Origin: Odontesthes bonariensis
Taxonomy: Eukaryota; Chordata; Actinopteri; Atheriniformes; Atherinopsidae
Reading direction: 5' to 3'
Assembly: GCF_027942865.1 (NCBI RefSeq)
Contig: NC_134510.1
Location: 8,342,001 to 8,406,000 of the forward strand
DNA length: 64,000 bases
Shown piece by piece: positions 32,709 through 45,336 of this stretch. The position numbers and the translations under genes are program-made. Below the pieces are notes generated by a model, which saw only the letters and a program-made list of their open reading frames with translations, was not told the origin of the DNA and did not search any database. Position 1 is the first letter of the stretch, and each line of letters starts with the position of its first letter.

Positions 32709-33463
32709 TTCTCTGCTCCTTGTATGATCAGCTTTCTAATGTACCTTGCTATCTCTACCTCTGTTCAGACAGTGGGTGGCTTGTAGGATAAACACAGTCT
32801 CAAGCTTAATACACTCTAGCAACTCTCCATCCAAGGAACCATGTTTTGCTATGACTCTTCAGTTAAAGTGATGGTCTGTTATCTCATGTGCATTCTAAGT
32901 TCGTCCTCTACAAAGCAAGTGGGGAAGATTAGATTCCACGGTGCCATTCAACACAAAAAACGGGCCTCCCTCAAACTCAATCCAAGACGGATGGACGGCC
33001 AGCACCTGCCAGATCACCAAATGCTCCAAGTCCGCGGACAAAAACATTTTGTCCGACAATAGACCTTGAAATTTCTCTTTTTCCGTATCATTCGTGGATG
33101 CCCATGTCATTTAATGACAAATGGCATTTCTCTTTGCTGCTCAAATTGTTATTAAGCACCGTGTTACACATCAAAGTATCAGAAAAACTTGATCATTCTT
33201 TTAGTTATTAAAAGCCACACCGGTCCTAGAGCTACTGGTAAGAGTTAAGCGAGCCCTTCTCTAAAGAGAAGTAGTAAATCTGCTGGCTGTAAAGTGTTAT
33301 TTCAAATCAAGTGGTGCGCATAGGATGACTCCTTACAAACCAATGTCCTATTGAATTTGTGACAGGGCTAGATTAAATTGACATTGTAGCCATGTCATTG
33401 GAAATCAACAGCAGAACTCTCTTAGGTTTACGCTACACACAGTGCCAAAATTTGGTTCCCTTA

Positions 33464-33535
33464 TTCCCTGACCGGGAATCAAACCCGGGCCGCAGCGGTG
33501 AGAGCGCCGAAGCCTAGCCACTAGACCATCAGGGA
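33464..33535 (-). tRNA. tRNA-Glu (CTC), unit 6, T-loop variant
   Basis: Same changes as unit 4 (C56 to T, 28:42 wobble), plus one change between D and anticodon stems. Confidence 0.68.
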
Positions 33536-33816
33536 CCTAAAAGCTGTGCACACGGTACAGGTTGCAAGACTGTGGTAAAATCTTCCTAACTGGCAAATTA
33601 ATTGGCATAGTGCATTGTACTGAAGTTATGAACATTTTAGCCTTAGATGAAAGCAATTGTGCGCATCTGGAGAATGAATCCAAGCAAGCACAAGTTTCAC
33701 GCTGAAGACTTCTCTCTTATTTCAGGTAAAAATAGAAAGATTCCTGAGTAAGAGTGAGTGTGTCATAGCCCTGCAAGAAAAACAGTTGATAGATGACTAA
33801 ATAAGAGTCTGTCAGG

Positions 33817-33888
33817 GCATTGGTGGTATAGTGGAGAGAATAGCTGCTTGCCAAGCAGTTGACCCGGGTTCGATTCCCGGCCAATGCA
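33817..33888 (+). tRNA. tRNA-Gly (GCC), unit 6
   Basis: Matches the array consensus. Confidence 0.92.
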
Positions 33889-34643
33889 TTCTCTGCTCCT
33901 TGTATGATCAGCTTTCTAATGTACCTTGCTATCTCTACCTCTGTTCAGACAATGGGTGGATTGTAGGGTAAACACAGTCTCAAGCTTAATACACTCTAGC
34001 AACTCTTCATCCAAGGAAGCATGTTTTGCTATGACTCTTCAGTTAAAGTGATGGTCTGTTATCTCATGTGCATTCTAAGTTCGTCCTCTACAAAGCAAGT
34101 GGGGAAGATTAGATTCCACGGTGCCATACAACACAAAAAACGGGCCTCCCTCAAACTCAATCCAAGACGGATGGACGGCCAGCACCTGCCAGATAACCAA
34201 ATGCTCCAAGTCCGCGGACAAAAACATTTTGTCCGACAATTGACCATGAAATTTCTCTTTTTCCGTATCATTCGTGGATGCCCATGTCATTTAATGACAA
34301 ATGGCATTTCTCTTTGCTGCTCAAATTGTTATTAAGCACCGTGTTACACATCAAAGTATCAGAAAAACTTGATCATTCTTTTAGTTATTAAAAGCCACAC
34401 CGGTCCTAGAGCTACTGGTAAGAGTTAAGCGAGCCCTTCTCTAAAGAGAAGTAGTAAATCTGCTGAGTGTAAAGTGTTATTTCAAATCAAGTGGTGCGCA
34501 TAGGATGACTCCTTACAAACCAACGTCCTATTGAATTTGTGACAGGGCTAGATTAAATTGACATTGTAGCCATGTCATTGGAAATCAACAGCAGAACTCT
34601 CTTAGGTTTACGCTACACACAGTGCCAAAATTTGGTTCCCTTA

Positions 34644-34715
34644 TTCCCTGACCGGGAATCGAAACCGGGCCGCGGCAGTGAAAGCGCCGAATCCTAGCCA
34701 CTAGACCATCAGGGA
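34644..34715 (-). tRNA. tRNA-Glu with TTC anticodon, unit 7
   Basis: Identical to the unit 5 gene: anticodon TTC and G53 to T. The shared changes show that units 4-5 and 6-7 are copies of one two-unit block. Confidence 0.75.
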
Positions 34716-34996
34716 CCTAAAAGCTGTGCACACGGTACAGGTTGCAAGACTGTGGTAAAATCTTCCTAACTGGCAAATTAATTGGCATAGTGCATTGTAC
34801 TGAAGTTATGAACATTTTAGCCTTAGATGAAAGCAATTGTGCGCATCTGGAGAATGAATCCAAGCAAGCACAAGTTTCACGCTGAAGACTTCTCTCTTAT
34901 TTCAGGGAAAAATAGAAAGATTCCTGAGTAAGAGTGAGTGTGTCATAGCCCTGCAAGAAAAACAGTTGATAGATGACTAAATAAGAGTCTGTCAGG

Positions 34997-35068
34997 GCAT
35001 TGGTGGTATAGTGGAGAGAATAGCTGCTTGCCAAGCAGTTGACCCGGGTTTGATTCCCGGCCAATGCA
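34997..35068 (+). tRNA. tRNA-Gly (GCC), unit 7, T-loop variant
   Basis: Only C56 to T in the T-loop; stems intact. Confidence 0.75.
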
Positions 35069-35823
35069 TTCTGTGCTCCTTGTATGATCAGCTTTCTAAT
35101 GTACCTTGCTATCTCTACCTCTGTTCAGACAATGGGTGGCTTGTAGGATAAACACAGTCTCAAGCTTAATACACTCTAGCAACTCTCCATCCAAGGAACC
35201 ATGTTTTGCTATGACTCTTCAGTTAAAGTGATGGTCTGTTATCTCATGTGCATTCTAAGTTCGTCCTCTACAAAGCAAGTGGGGAAGATTAGATTCCACG
35301 GTGCCATTCAACACAAAAAACGGGCCTCCCTCAAACTCAATCCAAGACGGATGGACGGCCAGCACCTGCCAGATCACCAAATGCTCCAAGTCCGCGGACA
35401 AAAACATTTTGTCCGACAATAGACCTTGAAATTTCTCTTTTTCCGTATCATTCGTGGATGCCCATGTCATTTAATGACAAATGGCATTTCTCTTTGCTGC
35501 TCAAATTGTTATTAAGCACCGTGTTACACATCAAAGTATCAGAAAAACTTGATCATTCTTTTAGTTATTAAAAGCCACACCGGTCCTAGAGCTTCTGGTA
35601 AGAGTTAAGCGAGCCCTTCTCTAAAGAGAAGTAGTAAATCTGCTGAGTGTAAAGTGTTATTTCAAATCAAGTGGTGCGCATAGGATGACTCCTTACAAAC
35701 CAACGTCCTATTGAATTTGTGACAGGGCTAGATTAAATTGACATTGTAGCCATGTCATTGGAAATCAACAGCAGAACTCTCTTAGGTTTACGCTACACAC
35801 AGTGCCAAAAGCTGGTTATCTTA

Positions 35824-35895
35824 TTCCCTGACCGGGAATCGAACACTGGCCGCAGCGGTGAGAGCGCCGAATCCTAGCCACTGGACCATCAGGGA
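35824..35895 (-). tRNA. tRNA-Glu (CTC), unit 8, degenerate T-stem
   Basis: Two T-stem mismatches (50:64 and 52:62), a 28:42 wobble and a D-arm T to C. Possibly a pseudogene. The 3' flank is also changed. Confidence 0.55.
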
Positions 35896-36176
35896 CCTAA
35901 AAGCTGTGCACACGGTACAGGTTGCAAGACTGTGGTAAAATCTTCCTAACTGGCAAATTAATTGGCATAGTGCATTGTACTGAAGTTATGAACATTTTAG
36001 CCTTAGATGAAAGCAATTATGCGCATCTGGAGAATGAATCCAAGCAAGCACAAGTTTCACGCTGAAGACTTCTCTCTTATTTCAGGGAAAAATAGAAAGA
36101 TTCCTGAGTAAGAGTGAGTGTGTCATAGCCCTGCAAGAAAAACAGTTGATAGATGACTAAATAAGAGTCTGTCAGG

Positions 36177-36248
36177 GCATTGGTGGTATAGTGGAGAGAA
36201 TAGCTGCTTGCCAAGCAGTTGACCCGGGTTCGATTCCCGGCCAATGCA
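36177..36248 (+). tRNA. tRNA-Gly (GCC), unit 8
   Basis: Matches the array consensus. Confidence 0.92.
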
Positions 36249-37004
36249 TTCTCTGCTCCTTGTATGATCAGCTTTCTAATGTACCTTGTTATCTCTACCT
36301 CTCTTCATACAATGGGTGGCTTGTAGAATAAACACAGTCTCAAGCTTAATACACTCTAGCAACTCTCCATCCAAGGAACCATGTTTTGCTATGACTCTTC
36401 AGTTAAAGCGATGGTCTGTTATCTCATGTGCATTCTAAGTTCCTCCTCTACAAAGCAAGTGGGGAAGATTAGATTCCACAGTGCCATTCAACACAAAAAA
36501 CGGGCCTCCCTCAAACTCAATCCAAGACGGATGGACGGCCAGCACCTGCCAGATCACCAAATGCTCCAAGTCCGCGGACAAAAACATTTTGTCCGACAAT
36601 AGACCTTGAAATTTCTCTTTTTCCGTATCATTCGTGGATGCCCATGTCATTTAATGACAAATGGCATTTCTCTTTGCTGCTCAAATTGTTATTAAGCACC
36701 GTGTTACACATCAAAGTATCAGAAAAACTTGATCATTCTTTTAGTTATTAAAAGCCACACCGGTCCTAGAGCTACTGGTAAGAGTTAAGCGAGCCCTTCT
36801 CTAAAGAGAAGTAGTAAATCTGCTGGCTGTAAAGTGTTATTTCAAATCAAGTGGTGCGCATAGGATGACTCCTTACAAACCAACGTCCTATTGAATTTGT
36901 GACAGGGCTAGATTAAATTGACATTGTAGCCATGTCATTGGAAATCAACAGCAGAACTCTCTTAGGTTTACGCTACACACAGTGCCAAAAACTTGGTTCC
37001 CTTA

Positions 37005-37076
37005 TTCCCTGACCGGGAATCGAACCCGGGCCGCGGCTGTGAGAGCGGCGAATCCTAGCCACTAGACCATCAGGGA
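37005..37076 (-). tRNA. tRNA-Glu (CTC), unit 9, degenerate anticodon stem
   Basis: Anticodon stem CGCCG/AGCCG has mismatches at 29:41 and 31:39. T-arm is consensus. One extra base lies in the 3' flank, shifting the array phase by 1. Confidence 0.6.
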
Positions 37077-37357
37077 CCTAAAAGCTGTGCACACGGTACA
37101 GGTTGCAAGACTGTGGTAAAATCTTCCTAACTGGCAAATTAATTGGCATAGTGCATTGTACTGAAGTTATGAACATTTTAGCCTTAGATGAAAGCAATTA
37201 TGCGCATCTGGAGAATGAATCCAAGCAAGCACAAGTTTCACGCTGAAGACTTCTCTCTTATTTCAGGGAAAAATAGAAAGATTCCTGAGTAAGAGTGATT
37301 GTGTCATAGCCCTGCAAGAAAAACAGTTGATAGATGACTAAATAAGAGTCTGTCAGG

Positions 37358-37429
37358 GCATTGGTGGTATAGTGGAGAGAATAGCTGCTTGCCAAGCAGT
37401 TAACCTGGGTTTGATTCCCGGCCAATGCA
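37358..37429 (+). tRNA. tRNA-Gly (GCC), unit 9, T-loop variant
   Basis: Same variant as unit 5 (C56 to T, 50:64 wobble, variable-loop A). Confidence 0.65.
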
Positions 37430-38184
37430 TTCTCTGCTCCTTGTATGATCAGCTTTCTAATGTACCTTGCTATCTCTACCTCTGTTCAGACAGTGGGTGG
37501 CTTGTAGGATAAACACAGTCTCAAGCTTAATGCACTCTAGCAACTCTCCATCCAAGGAACCATGTTTTGCTATGACTCTTCAGTTAAAGTGATGGTCTGT
37601 TATCTCATGTGCATTCTAAGTTCCTCCTCTACAAAGCAAGTGGGGAAGATTAGATTCCACGGTGCCATTCAACACAAAAAACGGGCCTCCCTCAAACTCA
37701 ATCCAAGACGGATGGACGGCCAGCACCTGCCAGATCACCAAATGCTCCAAGTCCGCGGACAAAAACATTTTGTCCGACAATAGACCTTGAAATTTCTCTT
37801 TTTCCGTATCATTCGTGGATGCCCATGTCATTTAATGACAAATGGCATTTCTCTTTGCTGCTCAAATTGTTATTAAGCACCGTGTTACACATCAAAGTAT
37901 CAGAAAAACTTGATCATTCTTTTAGTTATTAAAAGCCACACCGGTCCTAGAGCTTCTGGTAAGAGTTAAGCGAGCCCTTCTCTAAAGAGAAGTAGTAAAT
38001 CTGCTGGCTGTAAAGTGTTATTTCAAATCAAGTGGTGCGCATAGGATGACTCCTTACAAACCAACGTCCTATTGAATTTGTGACAGGGCTAGATTAAATT
38101 GACATTGTAGCCATGTCATTGGAAATCAACAGCAGAACTCTCTTAGGTTTACGCTACACACAGTGCCAAAAGTTGGTTATTTTA

Positions 38185-38256
38185 TTCCCTGACCGGGAAT
38201 CGAACACGGGCCGCAGCGGTGAGAGCGCCGAATCCTAGCCACTGGACCATCAGGGA
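38185..38256 (-). tRNA. tRNA-Glu (CTC), unit 10
   Basis: One T-stem mismatch (52:62), a 28:42 wobble and a D-arm change. The 3' flank also differs from consensus. Confidence 0.68.
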
Positions 38257-38537
38257 CCTAAAAGCTGTGCACACGGTACAGGTTGCAAGACTGTGGTAAA
38301 ATCTTCCTAACTGGCAAATTAATTGGCATAGTGCATTGTACTGAAGTTATGAACATTTTAGCCTTAGGTGAAAGCAATTGTGCGCATCTGGAGAATGAAT
38401 CCAAGCAAGCACAAGTTTCACGCTGAAGACTTCTCTCTTATTTCAGGGAAAAATAGAAAGATTCCTGAGTAAGAGTGAGTGTGTCATAGCCCTGCAAGAA
38501 AAACAGTTGATAGATGACTAAATAAGAGTCTGTCAGG

Positions 38538-38609
38538 GCATTGGTGGTATAGTGGAGAGAATAGCTGCTTGCCAAGCAGTTGACCGGGGTTCGATTCCCG
38601 GACAATGCA
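38538..38609 (+). tRNA. tRNA-Gly (GCC), unit 10, two stem mismatches
   Basis: T-stem 50:64 G-G and acceptor 7:66 G-A mismatches occur together, a linked haplotype seen in seven units. Confidence 0.65.
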
Positions 38610-39364
38610 TTCTCTGCTCCTTGTATGATCAGCTTTCTAATGTACCTTGCTATCTCTATCTCTCTTCATACAATGGGTGGCTTGTAGGATAAACACAGTC
38701 TCAAGCTTAATACACTCTAGCAACTCTTCATCCAAGGAAGCATGTTTTGCTATGACTCTTCAGTTAAAGTGATGGTCTGTTATCTCATGTGCATTCTAAG
38801 TTCCTCCTCTACAAAGCAAGTGGGGAAGATTAGATTCCACGGTGCCATTCAACACAAAAAACGGGCCTCCCTCAAACTCAATCCAAGACGGATGGACGGC
38901 CAGCACCTGCCAGATAACCAAATGCTCCAAGTCCGCGGACAAAAACATTTTGTCCGACAATTGACCATGAAATTTCTCTTTTTCCGTATCATTCGTGGAT
39001 GCCCATGTCATTTAATGACAAATGGCATTTCTCTTTGCTGCTCAAATTGTTATTAAGCACCGTGTTACACATCAAAGTATCAGAAAAACTTGATCATTCT
39101 TTTAGTTATTAAAAGCCACACCGGTCCTAGAGCTACTGGTAAGAGTTAAGCGAGCCCTTCTCTAAAGAGAAGTAGTAAATCTGCTGGCTGTAAAGTGTTA
39201 TTTCAAATCAAGTGGTGCGCATAGGATGACTCCTTACAAACCAACGTCCTATTGAATTTCTGACAGGGCTAGATTAAATTGACATTGTAGCCATGTCATT
39301 GGAAATCAACAGCAGAACTGTCTTAGGTTTACGCTACACACAGTGCCAAAATTTGGTTCCCTTA

Positions 39365-39436
39365 TTCCCTGACCGGGAATCGAACCCGGGCCGCGGCGGT
39401 GAGAGCGCCGAATCCTAGCCACTAGACCATCAGGGA
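39365..39436 (-). tRNA. tRNA-Glu (CTC), unit 11
   Basis: Matches the array consensus. Confidence 0.92.
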
Positions 39437-39717
39437 CCTAAAAGCTGTGCACACGGTACAGGTTGCAAGACTGTGGTAAAATCTTCCTAACTGGCAAATT
39501 AATTGGCATAGTGCATTGTACTGAAGTTATGAACATTTTAGCCTTAGGTGAAAGCAATTGTGCGCATCTGGAGAATGAATCCAAGCAAGCACAAGTTTCA
39601 CGCTGAAGACTTCTCTCTTATTTCAGGGAAAAATAGAAAGATTCCTGAGTAAGAGTGAGTGTGTCATAGCCCTGCAAGAAAAACAGTTGATAGATGACTA
39701 AATAAGAGTCTGTCAGG

Positions 39718-39789
39718 GCATTGGTGGTATAGTGGAGAGAATAGCTGCTTGCCAAGCAGTTGACCGGGGTTCGATTCCCGGACAATGCA
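39718..39789 (+). tRNA. tRNA-Gly (GCC), unit 11, two stem mismatches
   Basis: Same linked 50:64 and 7:66 mismatches as unit 10. Confidence 0.65.
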
Positions 39790-40544
39790 TTCTCTGCTCC
39801 TTGTATGATCAGCTTTCTAATGTACCTTGCTATCTCTGTCTCTCTTCATACAATGGGTGGCTTGTAGGATAAACACAGTCTCAAGCTTAATACACTCTAG
39901 CAACTCTCCATCCAAGGAACCATGTTTTGCTATGACTCTTCAGTTAAAGTGATGGTCTGTTATCTCATGTGCATTCTAAGTTCCTCCTCTACAAAGCAAG
40001 TGGGGAAGATTAGATTCCACAGTGCCATTCAACACAAAAAACGGGCCTCCCTCAAACTCAATCCAAGACGGATGGACGGCCAGCACCTGCCAGATCACCA
40101 AATGCTCCAAGTCCGCGGACAAAAACATTTTGTCCGACAATAGAACTTGAAATTTCTCTTTTTCCGTATCATTCGTGGATGCCCATTTCATTTAATGACA
40201 AATGGCATTTCTCTTTGCTGCTCAAATTGTTATTAAGCACCGTGTTACACATCAAAGTATCAGAAAAACTTGATCATTCTTTTAGTTATTAAAAGCCACA
40301 CCGGTCCTAGAGCTACTGGTAAGAGTTAAGCGAGCCCTTCTCTAAAGAGAAGTAGTAAATCTGCTGGCTGTAAAGTGTTATTTCAAATCAAGTGGTGCGC
40401 ATAGGATGACTCCTTACAAACCAACGTCCTATTGAATTTCTGACAGGGCTAGATTAAATTGACATTGTAGCCATGTCATTGGAAATCAACAGCAGAACTC
40501 TCTTAGGTTTACGCTACACACAGTGCCAAAATTTGGTTCCCTTA

Positions 40545-40616
40545 TTCCCTGACCGGGAATCGAACCCCGGCCGCGGCGGTGAGAGCGCCTAATCCTAGCC
40601 ACTAGACCATCAGGGA
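40545..40616 (-). tRNA. tRNA-Glu (CTC), unit 12
   Basis: Mismatches at 50:64 (T-stem) and 27:43 (anticodon stem base). Confidence 0.65.
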
Positions 40617-40897
40617 CCTAAAAGCTGTGCACACGGTACAGGTTGCAAGACTGTGGTAAAATCTTCCTAACTGGCAAATTAATTGGCATAGTGCATTGTA
40701 CTGAAGTTATGAACATTTTAGCCTTAGATGAAAGCAATTGTGCGCATCTGGAGAATGAATCCAAGCAAGCACAAGTTTCACGCTGAAGACTTCTCTCTTA
40801 TTTCAGGGAAAAATAGAAAGATTCCTGAGTAAGAGTGAGTGTGTCATAGCCCTGCAAGAAAAACAGTTGATAGATGACTAAATAAGAGTCTGTCAGG

Positions 40898-40969
40898 GCA
40901 TTGGTGGTATAGTGGAGAGAATAGCTGCTTGCCAAGCAGTTAACCTGGGTTTGATTCCCGGCCAATGCA
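40898..40969 (+). tRNA. tRNA-Gly (GCC), unit 12, T-loop variant
   Basis: Same variant as units 5 and 9. Confidence 0.65.
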
Positions 40970-41724
40970 TTCTCTGCTCCTTGTATGATCAGCTTTCTAA
41001 TGTACCTTGCTATCTCTACCTCTGTTCAGACAGTGGGTGGCTTGTAGGATAAACACAGTCTCAAGCTTAATGCACTCTAGCAACTCTCCATCCAAGGAAC
41101 CATGTTTTGCTATGACTCTTCAGTTAAAGTGATGGTCTGTTATCTCATGTGCATTCTAAGTTCCTCCTCTACAAAGCAAGTGGGGAAGATTAGATTCCAC
41201 GGTGCCATTCAACACAAAAAACGGGCCTCCCTCAAACTCAATCCAAGACGGATGGACGGCCAGCACCTGCCAGATCACCAAATGCTCCAAGTCCGCGGAC
41301 AAAAACATTTTGTCCGACAATAGACCTTGAAATTTCTCTTTTTCCGTATCATTCGTGGATGCCCATGTCATTTAATGACAAATGGCATTTCTCTTTGCTG
41401 CTCAAATTGTTATTAAGCACCGTGTTACACATCAAAGTATCAGAAAAACTTGATCATTCTTTTAGTTATTAAAAGCCACACCGGTCCTAGAGCTTCTGGT
41501 AAGAGTTAAGCGAGCCCTTCTCTAAAGAGAAGTAGTAAATCTGCTGGCTGTAAAGTGTTATTTCAAATCAAGTGGTGCGCATAGGATGACTCCTTACAAA
41601 CCAACGTCCTATTGAATTTGTGACAGGGCTAGATTAAATTGACATTGTAGCCATGTCATTGGAAATCAACAGCAGAACTCTCTTAGGTTTACGCTACACA
41701 CAGTGCCAAAAGTTGGTTATTTTA

Positions 41725-41796
41725 TTCCCTGACCGGGAATCGAACACGGGCCGCAGCGGTGAGAGCGCCGAATCCTAGCCACTGGACCATCAGGGA
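41725..41796 (-). tRNA. tRNA-Glu (CTC), unit 13
   Basis: Identical to unit 10, 3,540 bp (three units) away. Confidence 0.68.
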
Positions 41797-42077
41797 CCTA
41801 AAAGCTGTGCACACGGTACAGGTTGCAAGACTGTGGTAAAATCTTCCTAACTGGCAAATTAATTGGCATAGTGCATTGTACTGAAGTTATGAACATTTTA
41901 GCCTTAGGTGAAAGCAATTGTGCGCATCTGGAGAATGAATCCAAGCAAGCACAAGTTTCACGCTGAAGACTTCTCTCTTATTTCAGGGAAAAATAGAAAG
42001 ATTCCTGAGTAAGAGTGAGTGTGTCATAGCCCTGCAAGAAAAACAGTTGATAGATGACTAAATAAGAGTCTGTCAGG

Positions 42078-42149
42078 GCATTGGTGGTATAGTGGAGAGA
42101 ATAGCTGCTTGCCAAGCAGTTGACCGGGGTTCGATTCCCGGACAATGCA
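42078..42149 (+). tRNA. tRNA-Gly (GCC), unit 13, two stem mismatches
   Basis: Identical to unit 10's tRNA-Gly. Confidence 0.65.
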
Positions 42150-42904
42150 TTCTCTGCTCCTTGTATGATCAGCTTTCTAATGTACCTTGCTATCTCTATC
42201 TCTCTTCATACAATGGGTGGCTTGTAGGATAAACACAGTCTCAAGCTTAATACACTCTAGCAACTCTTCATCCAAGGAAGCATGTTTTGCTATGACTCTT
42301 CAGTTAAAGTGATGGTCTGTTATCTCATGTGCATTCTAAGTTCCTCCTCTACAAAGCAAGTGGGGAAGATTAGATTCCACGGTGCCATTCAACACAAAAA
42401 ACGGGCCTCCCTCAAACTCAATCCAAGACGGATGGACGGCCAGCACCTGCCAGATAACCAAATGCTCCAAGTCCGCGGACAAAAACATTTTGTCCGACAA
42501 TTGACCATGAAATTTCTCTTTTTCCGTATCATTCGTGGATGCCCATGTCATTTAATGACAAATGGCATTTCTCTTTGCTGCTCAAATTGTTATTAAGCAC
42601 CGTGTTACACATCAAAGTATCAGAAAAACTTGATCATTCTTTTAGTTATTAAAAGCCACACCGGTCCTAGAGCTACTGGTAAGAGTTAAGCGAGCCCTTC
42701 TCTAAAGAGAAGTAGTAAATCTGCTGGCTGTAAAGTGTTATTTCAAATCAAGTGGTGCGCATAGGATGACTCCTTACAAACCAACGTCCTATTGAATTTC
42801 TGACAGGGCTAGATTAAATTGACATTGTAGCCATGTCATTGGAAATCAACAGCAGAACTGTCTTAGGTTTACGCTACACACAGTGCCAAAATTTGGTTCC
42901 CTTA

Positions 42905-42976
42905 TTCCCTGACCGGGAATCGAACCCGGGCCGCGGCGGTGAGAGCGCCGAATCCTAGCCACTAGACCATCAGGGA
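42905..42976 (-). tRNA. tRNA-Glu (CTC), unit 14
   Basis: Matches the array consensus. Confidence 0.92.
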
Positions 42977-43257
42977 CCTAAAAGCTGTGCACACGGTACA
43001 GGTTGCAAGACTGTGGTAAAATCTTCCTAACTGGCAAATTAATTGGCATAGTGCATTGTACTGAAGTTATGAACATTTTAGCCTTAGGTGAAAGCAATTG
43101 TGCGCATCTGGAGAATGAATCCAAGCAAGCACAAGTTTCACGCTGAAGACTTCTCTCTTATTTCAGGGAAAAATAGAAAGATTCCTGAGTAAGAGTGAGT
43201 GTGTCATAGCCCTGCAAGAAAAACAGTTGATAGATGACTAAATAAGAGTCTGTCAGG

Positions 43258-43329
43258 GCATTGGTGGTATAGTGGAGAGAATAGCTGCTTGCCAAGCAGT
43301 TGACCGGGGTTCGATTCCCGGACAATGCA
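43258..43329 (+). tRNA. tRNA-Gly (GCC), unit 14, two stem mismatches
   Basis: Linked 50:64 and 7:66 mismatches, identical to unit 11. Confidence 0.65.
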
Positions 43330-44084
43330 TTCTCTGCTCCTTGTATGATCAGCTTTCTAATGTACCTTGCTATCTCTGTCTCTCTTCATACAATGGGTGG
43401 CTTGTAGGATAAACACAGTCTCAAGCTTAATACACTCTAGCAACTCTCCATCCAAGGAACCATGTTTTGCTATGACTCTTCAGTTAAAGTGATGGTCTGT
43501 TATCTCATGTGCATTCTAAGTTCCTCCTCTACAAAGCAAGTGGGGAAGATTAGATTCCACAGTGCCATTCAACACAAAAAACGGGCCTCCCTCAAACTCA
43601 ATCCAAGACGGATGGACGGCCAGCACCTGCCAGATCACCAAATGCTCCAAGTCCGCGGACAAAAACATTTTGTCCGACAATAGAACTTGAAATTTCTCTT
43701 TTTCCGTATCATTCGTGGATGCCCATTTCATTTAATGACAAATGGCATTTCTCTTTGCTGCTCAAATTGTTATTAAGCACCGTGTTACACATCAAAGTAT
43801 CAGAAAAACTTGATCATTCTTTTAGTTATTAAAAGCCACACCGGTCCTAGAGCTACTGGTAAGAGTTAAGCGAGCCCTTCTCTAAAGAGAAGTAGTAAAT
43901 CTGCTGGCTGTAAAGTGTTATTTCAAATCAAGTGGTGCGCATAGGATGACTCCTTACAAACCAACGTCCTATTGAATTTCTGACAGGGCTAGATTAAATT
44001 GACATTGTAGCCATGTCATTGGAAATCAACAGCAGAACTCTCTTAGGTTTACGCTACACACAGTGCCAAAATTTGGTTCCCTTA

Positions 44085-44156
44085 TTCCCTGACCGGGAAT
44101 CGAACCCCGGCCGCGGCGGTGAGAGCGCCTAATCCTAGCCACTAGACCATCAGGGA
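44085..44156 (-). tRNA. tRNA-Glu (CTC), unit 15
   Basis: Identical to unit 12 (50:64 and 27:43 mismatches). Confidence 0.65.
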
Positions 44157-44437
44157 CCTAAAAGCTGTGCACACGGTACAGGTTGCAAGACTGTGGTAAA
44201 ATCTTCCTAACTGGCAAATTAATTGGCATAGTGCATTGTACTGAAGTTATGAACATTTTAGCCTTAGATGAAAGCAATTGTGCGCATCTGGAGAATGAAT
44301 CCAAGCAAGCACAAGTTTCACGCTGAAGACTTCTCTCTTATTTCAGGGAAAAATAGAAAGATTCCTGAGTAAGAGTGAGTGTGTCATAGCCCTGCAAGAA
44401 AAACAGTTGATAGATGACTAAATAAGAGTCTGTCAGG

Positions 44438-44509
44438 GCATTGGTGGTATAGTGGAGAGAATAGCTGCTTGCCAAGCAGTTGACCCGGGTTCGATTCCCG
44501 GCCAATGCA
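44438..44509 (+). tRNA. tRNA-Gly (GCC), unit 15
   Basis: Matches the array consensus. Here the three-unit block copy ends, since unit 12 carries the variant. Confidence 0.92.
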
Positions 44510-45264
44510 TTCTCTGCTCCTTGTATGATCAGCTTTCTAATGTACCTTGCTATCTCTACCTCTGTTCAGACAATGGGTGGCTTGTAGGGTAAACACAGTC
44601 TCAAGCTTAATACGCTCTAGCAACTCTTCATCCAAGGAAGCATGTTTTGCTATGACTCTTCAGTTAAAGTGATGGTCTGTTATCTCATGTGCATTCTAAG
44701 TTCGTCCTCTACAAAGCAAGTGGGGAAGATTAGATTCCACGGTGCCATACAACACAAAAAACGGGCCTCCCTCAAACTCAATCCAAGACGGATGGACGGC
44801 CAGCACCTGCCAGATAACCAAATGCTCCAAGTCCGCGGACAAAAACATTTTGTCCGACAATTGACCATGAAATTTCTCTTTTTCCGTATCATTCGTGGAT
44901 GCCCATGTCATTTAATGACAAATGGCATTTCTCTTTGCTGCTCAAATTGTTATTAAGCACCGTGTTACACATCAAAGTATCAGAAAAACTTGATCATTCT
45001 TTTAGTTATTAAAAGCCACACCGGTCCTAGAGCTACTGGTAAGAGTTAAGCGAGCCCTTCTCTAAAGAGAAGTAGTAAATCTGCTGGCTGTAAAGTGTTA
45101 TTTCAAATCAAGTGGTGCGCATAGGATGACTCCTTACAAACCAACGTCCTATTGAATTTGTGACAGGGCTAGATTAAATTGACATTGTAGCCATGTCATT
45201 GGAAATCAACAGCAGAACTCTCTTAGGTTTACGCTACACACAGTGCCAAAATTTGGTTCCCTTA

Positions 45265-45336
45265 CTCCCTGAATGGGAATCGAACCCCGGCCGCAGCGGT
45301 GAGAGCGCCGAATCCAAACCACTAGACCATCAGGGA
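45265..45336 (-). tRNA. tRNA-Glu (CTC), unit 16, degenerate
   Basis: T-stem is broken at 49:65 and 50:64, the D-loop has two changes, the discriminator is G, and there is a 28:42 wobble. Probably a pseudogene. Confidence 0.45.
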
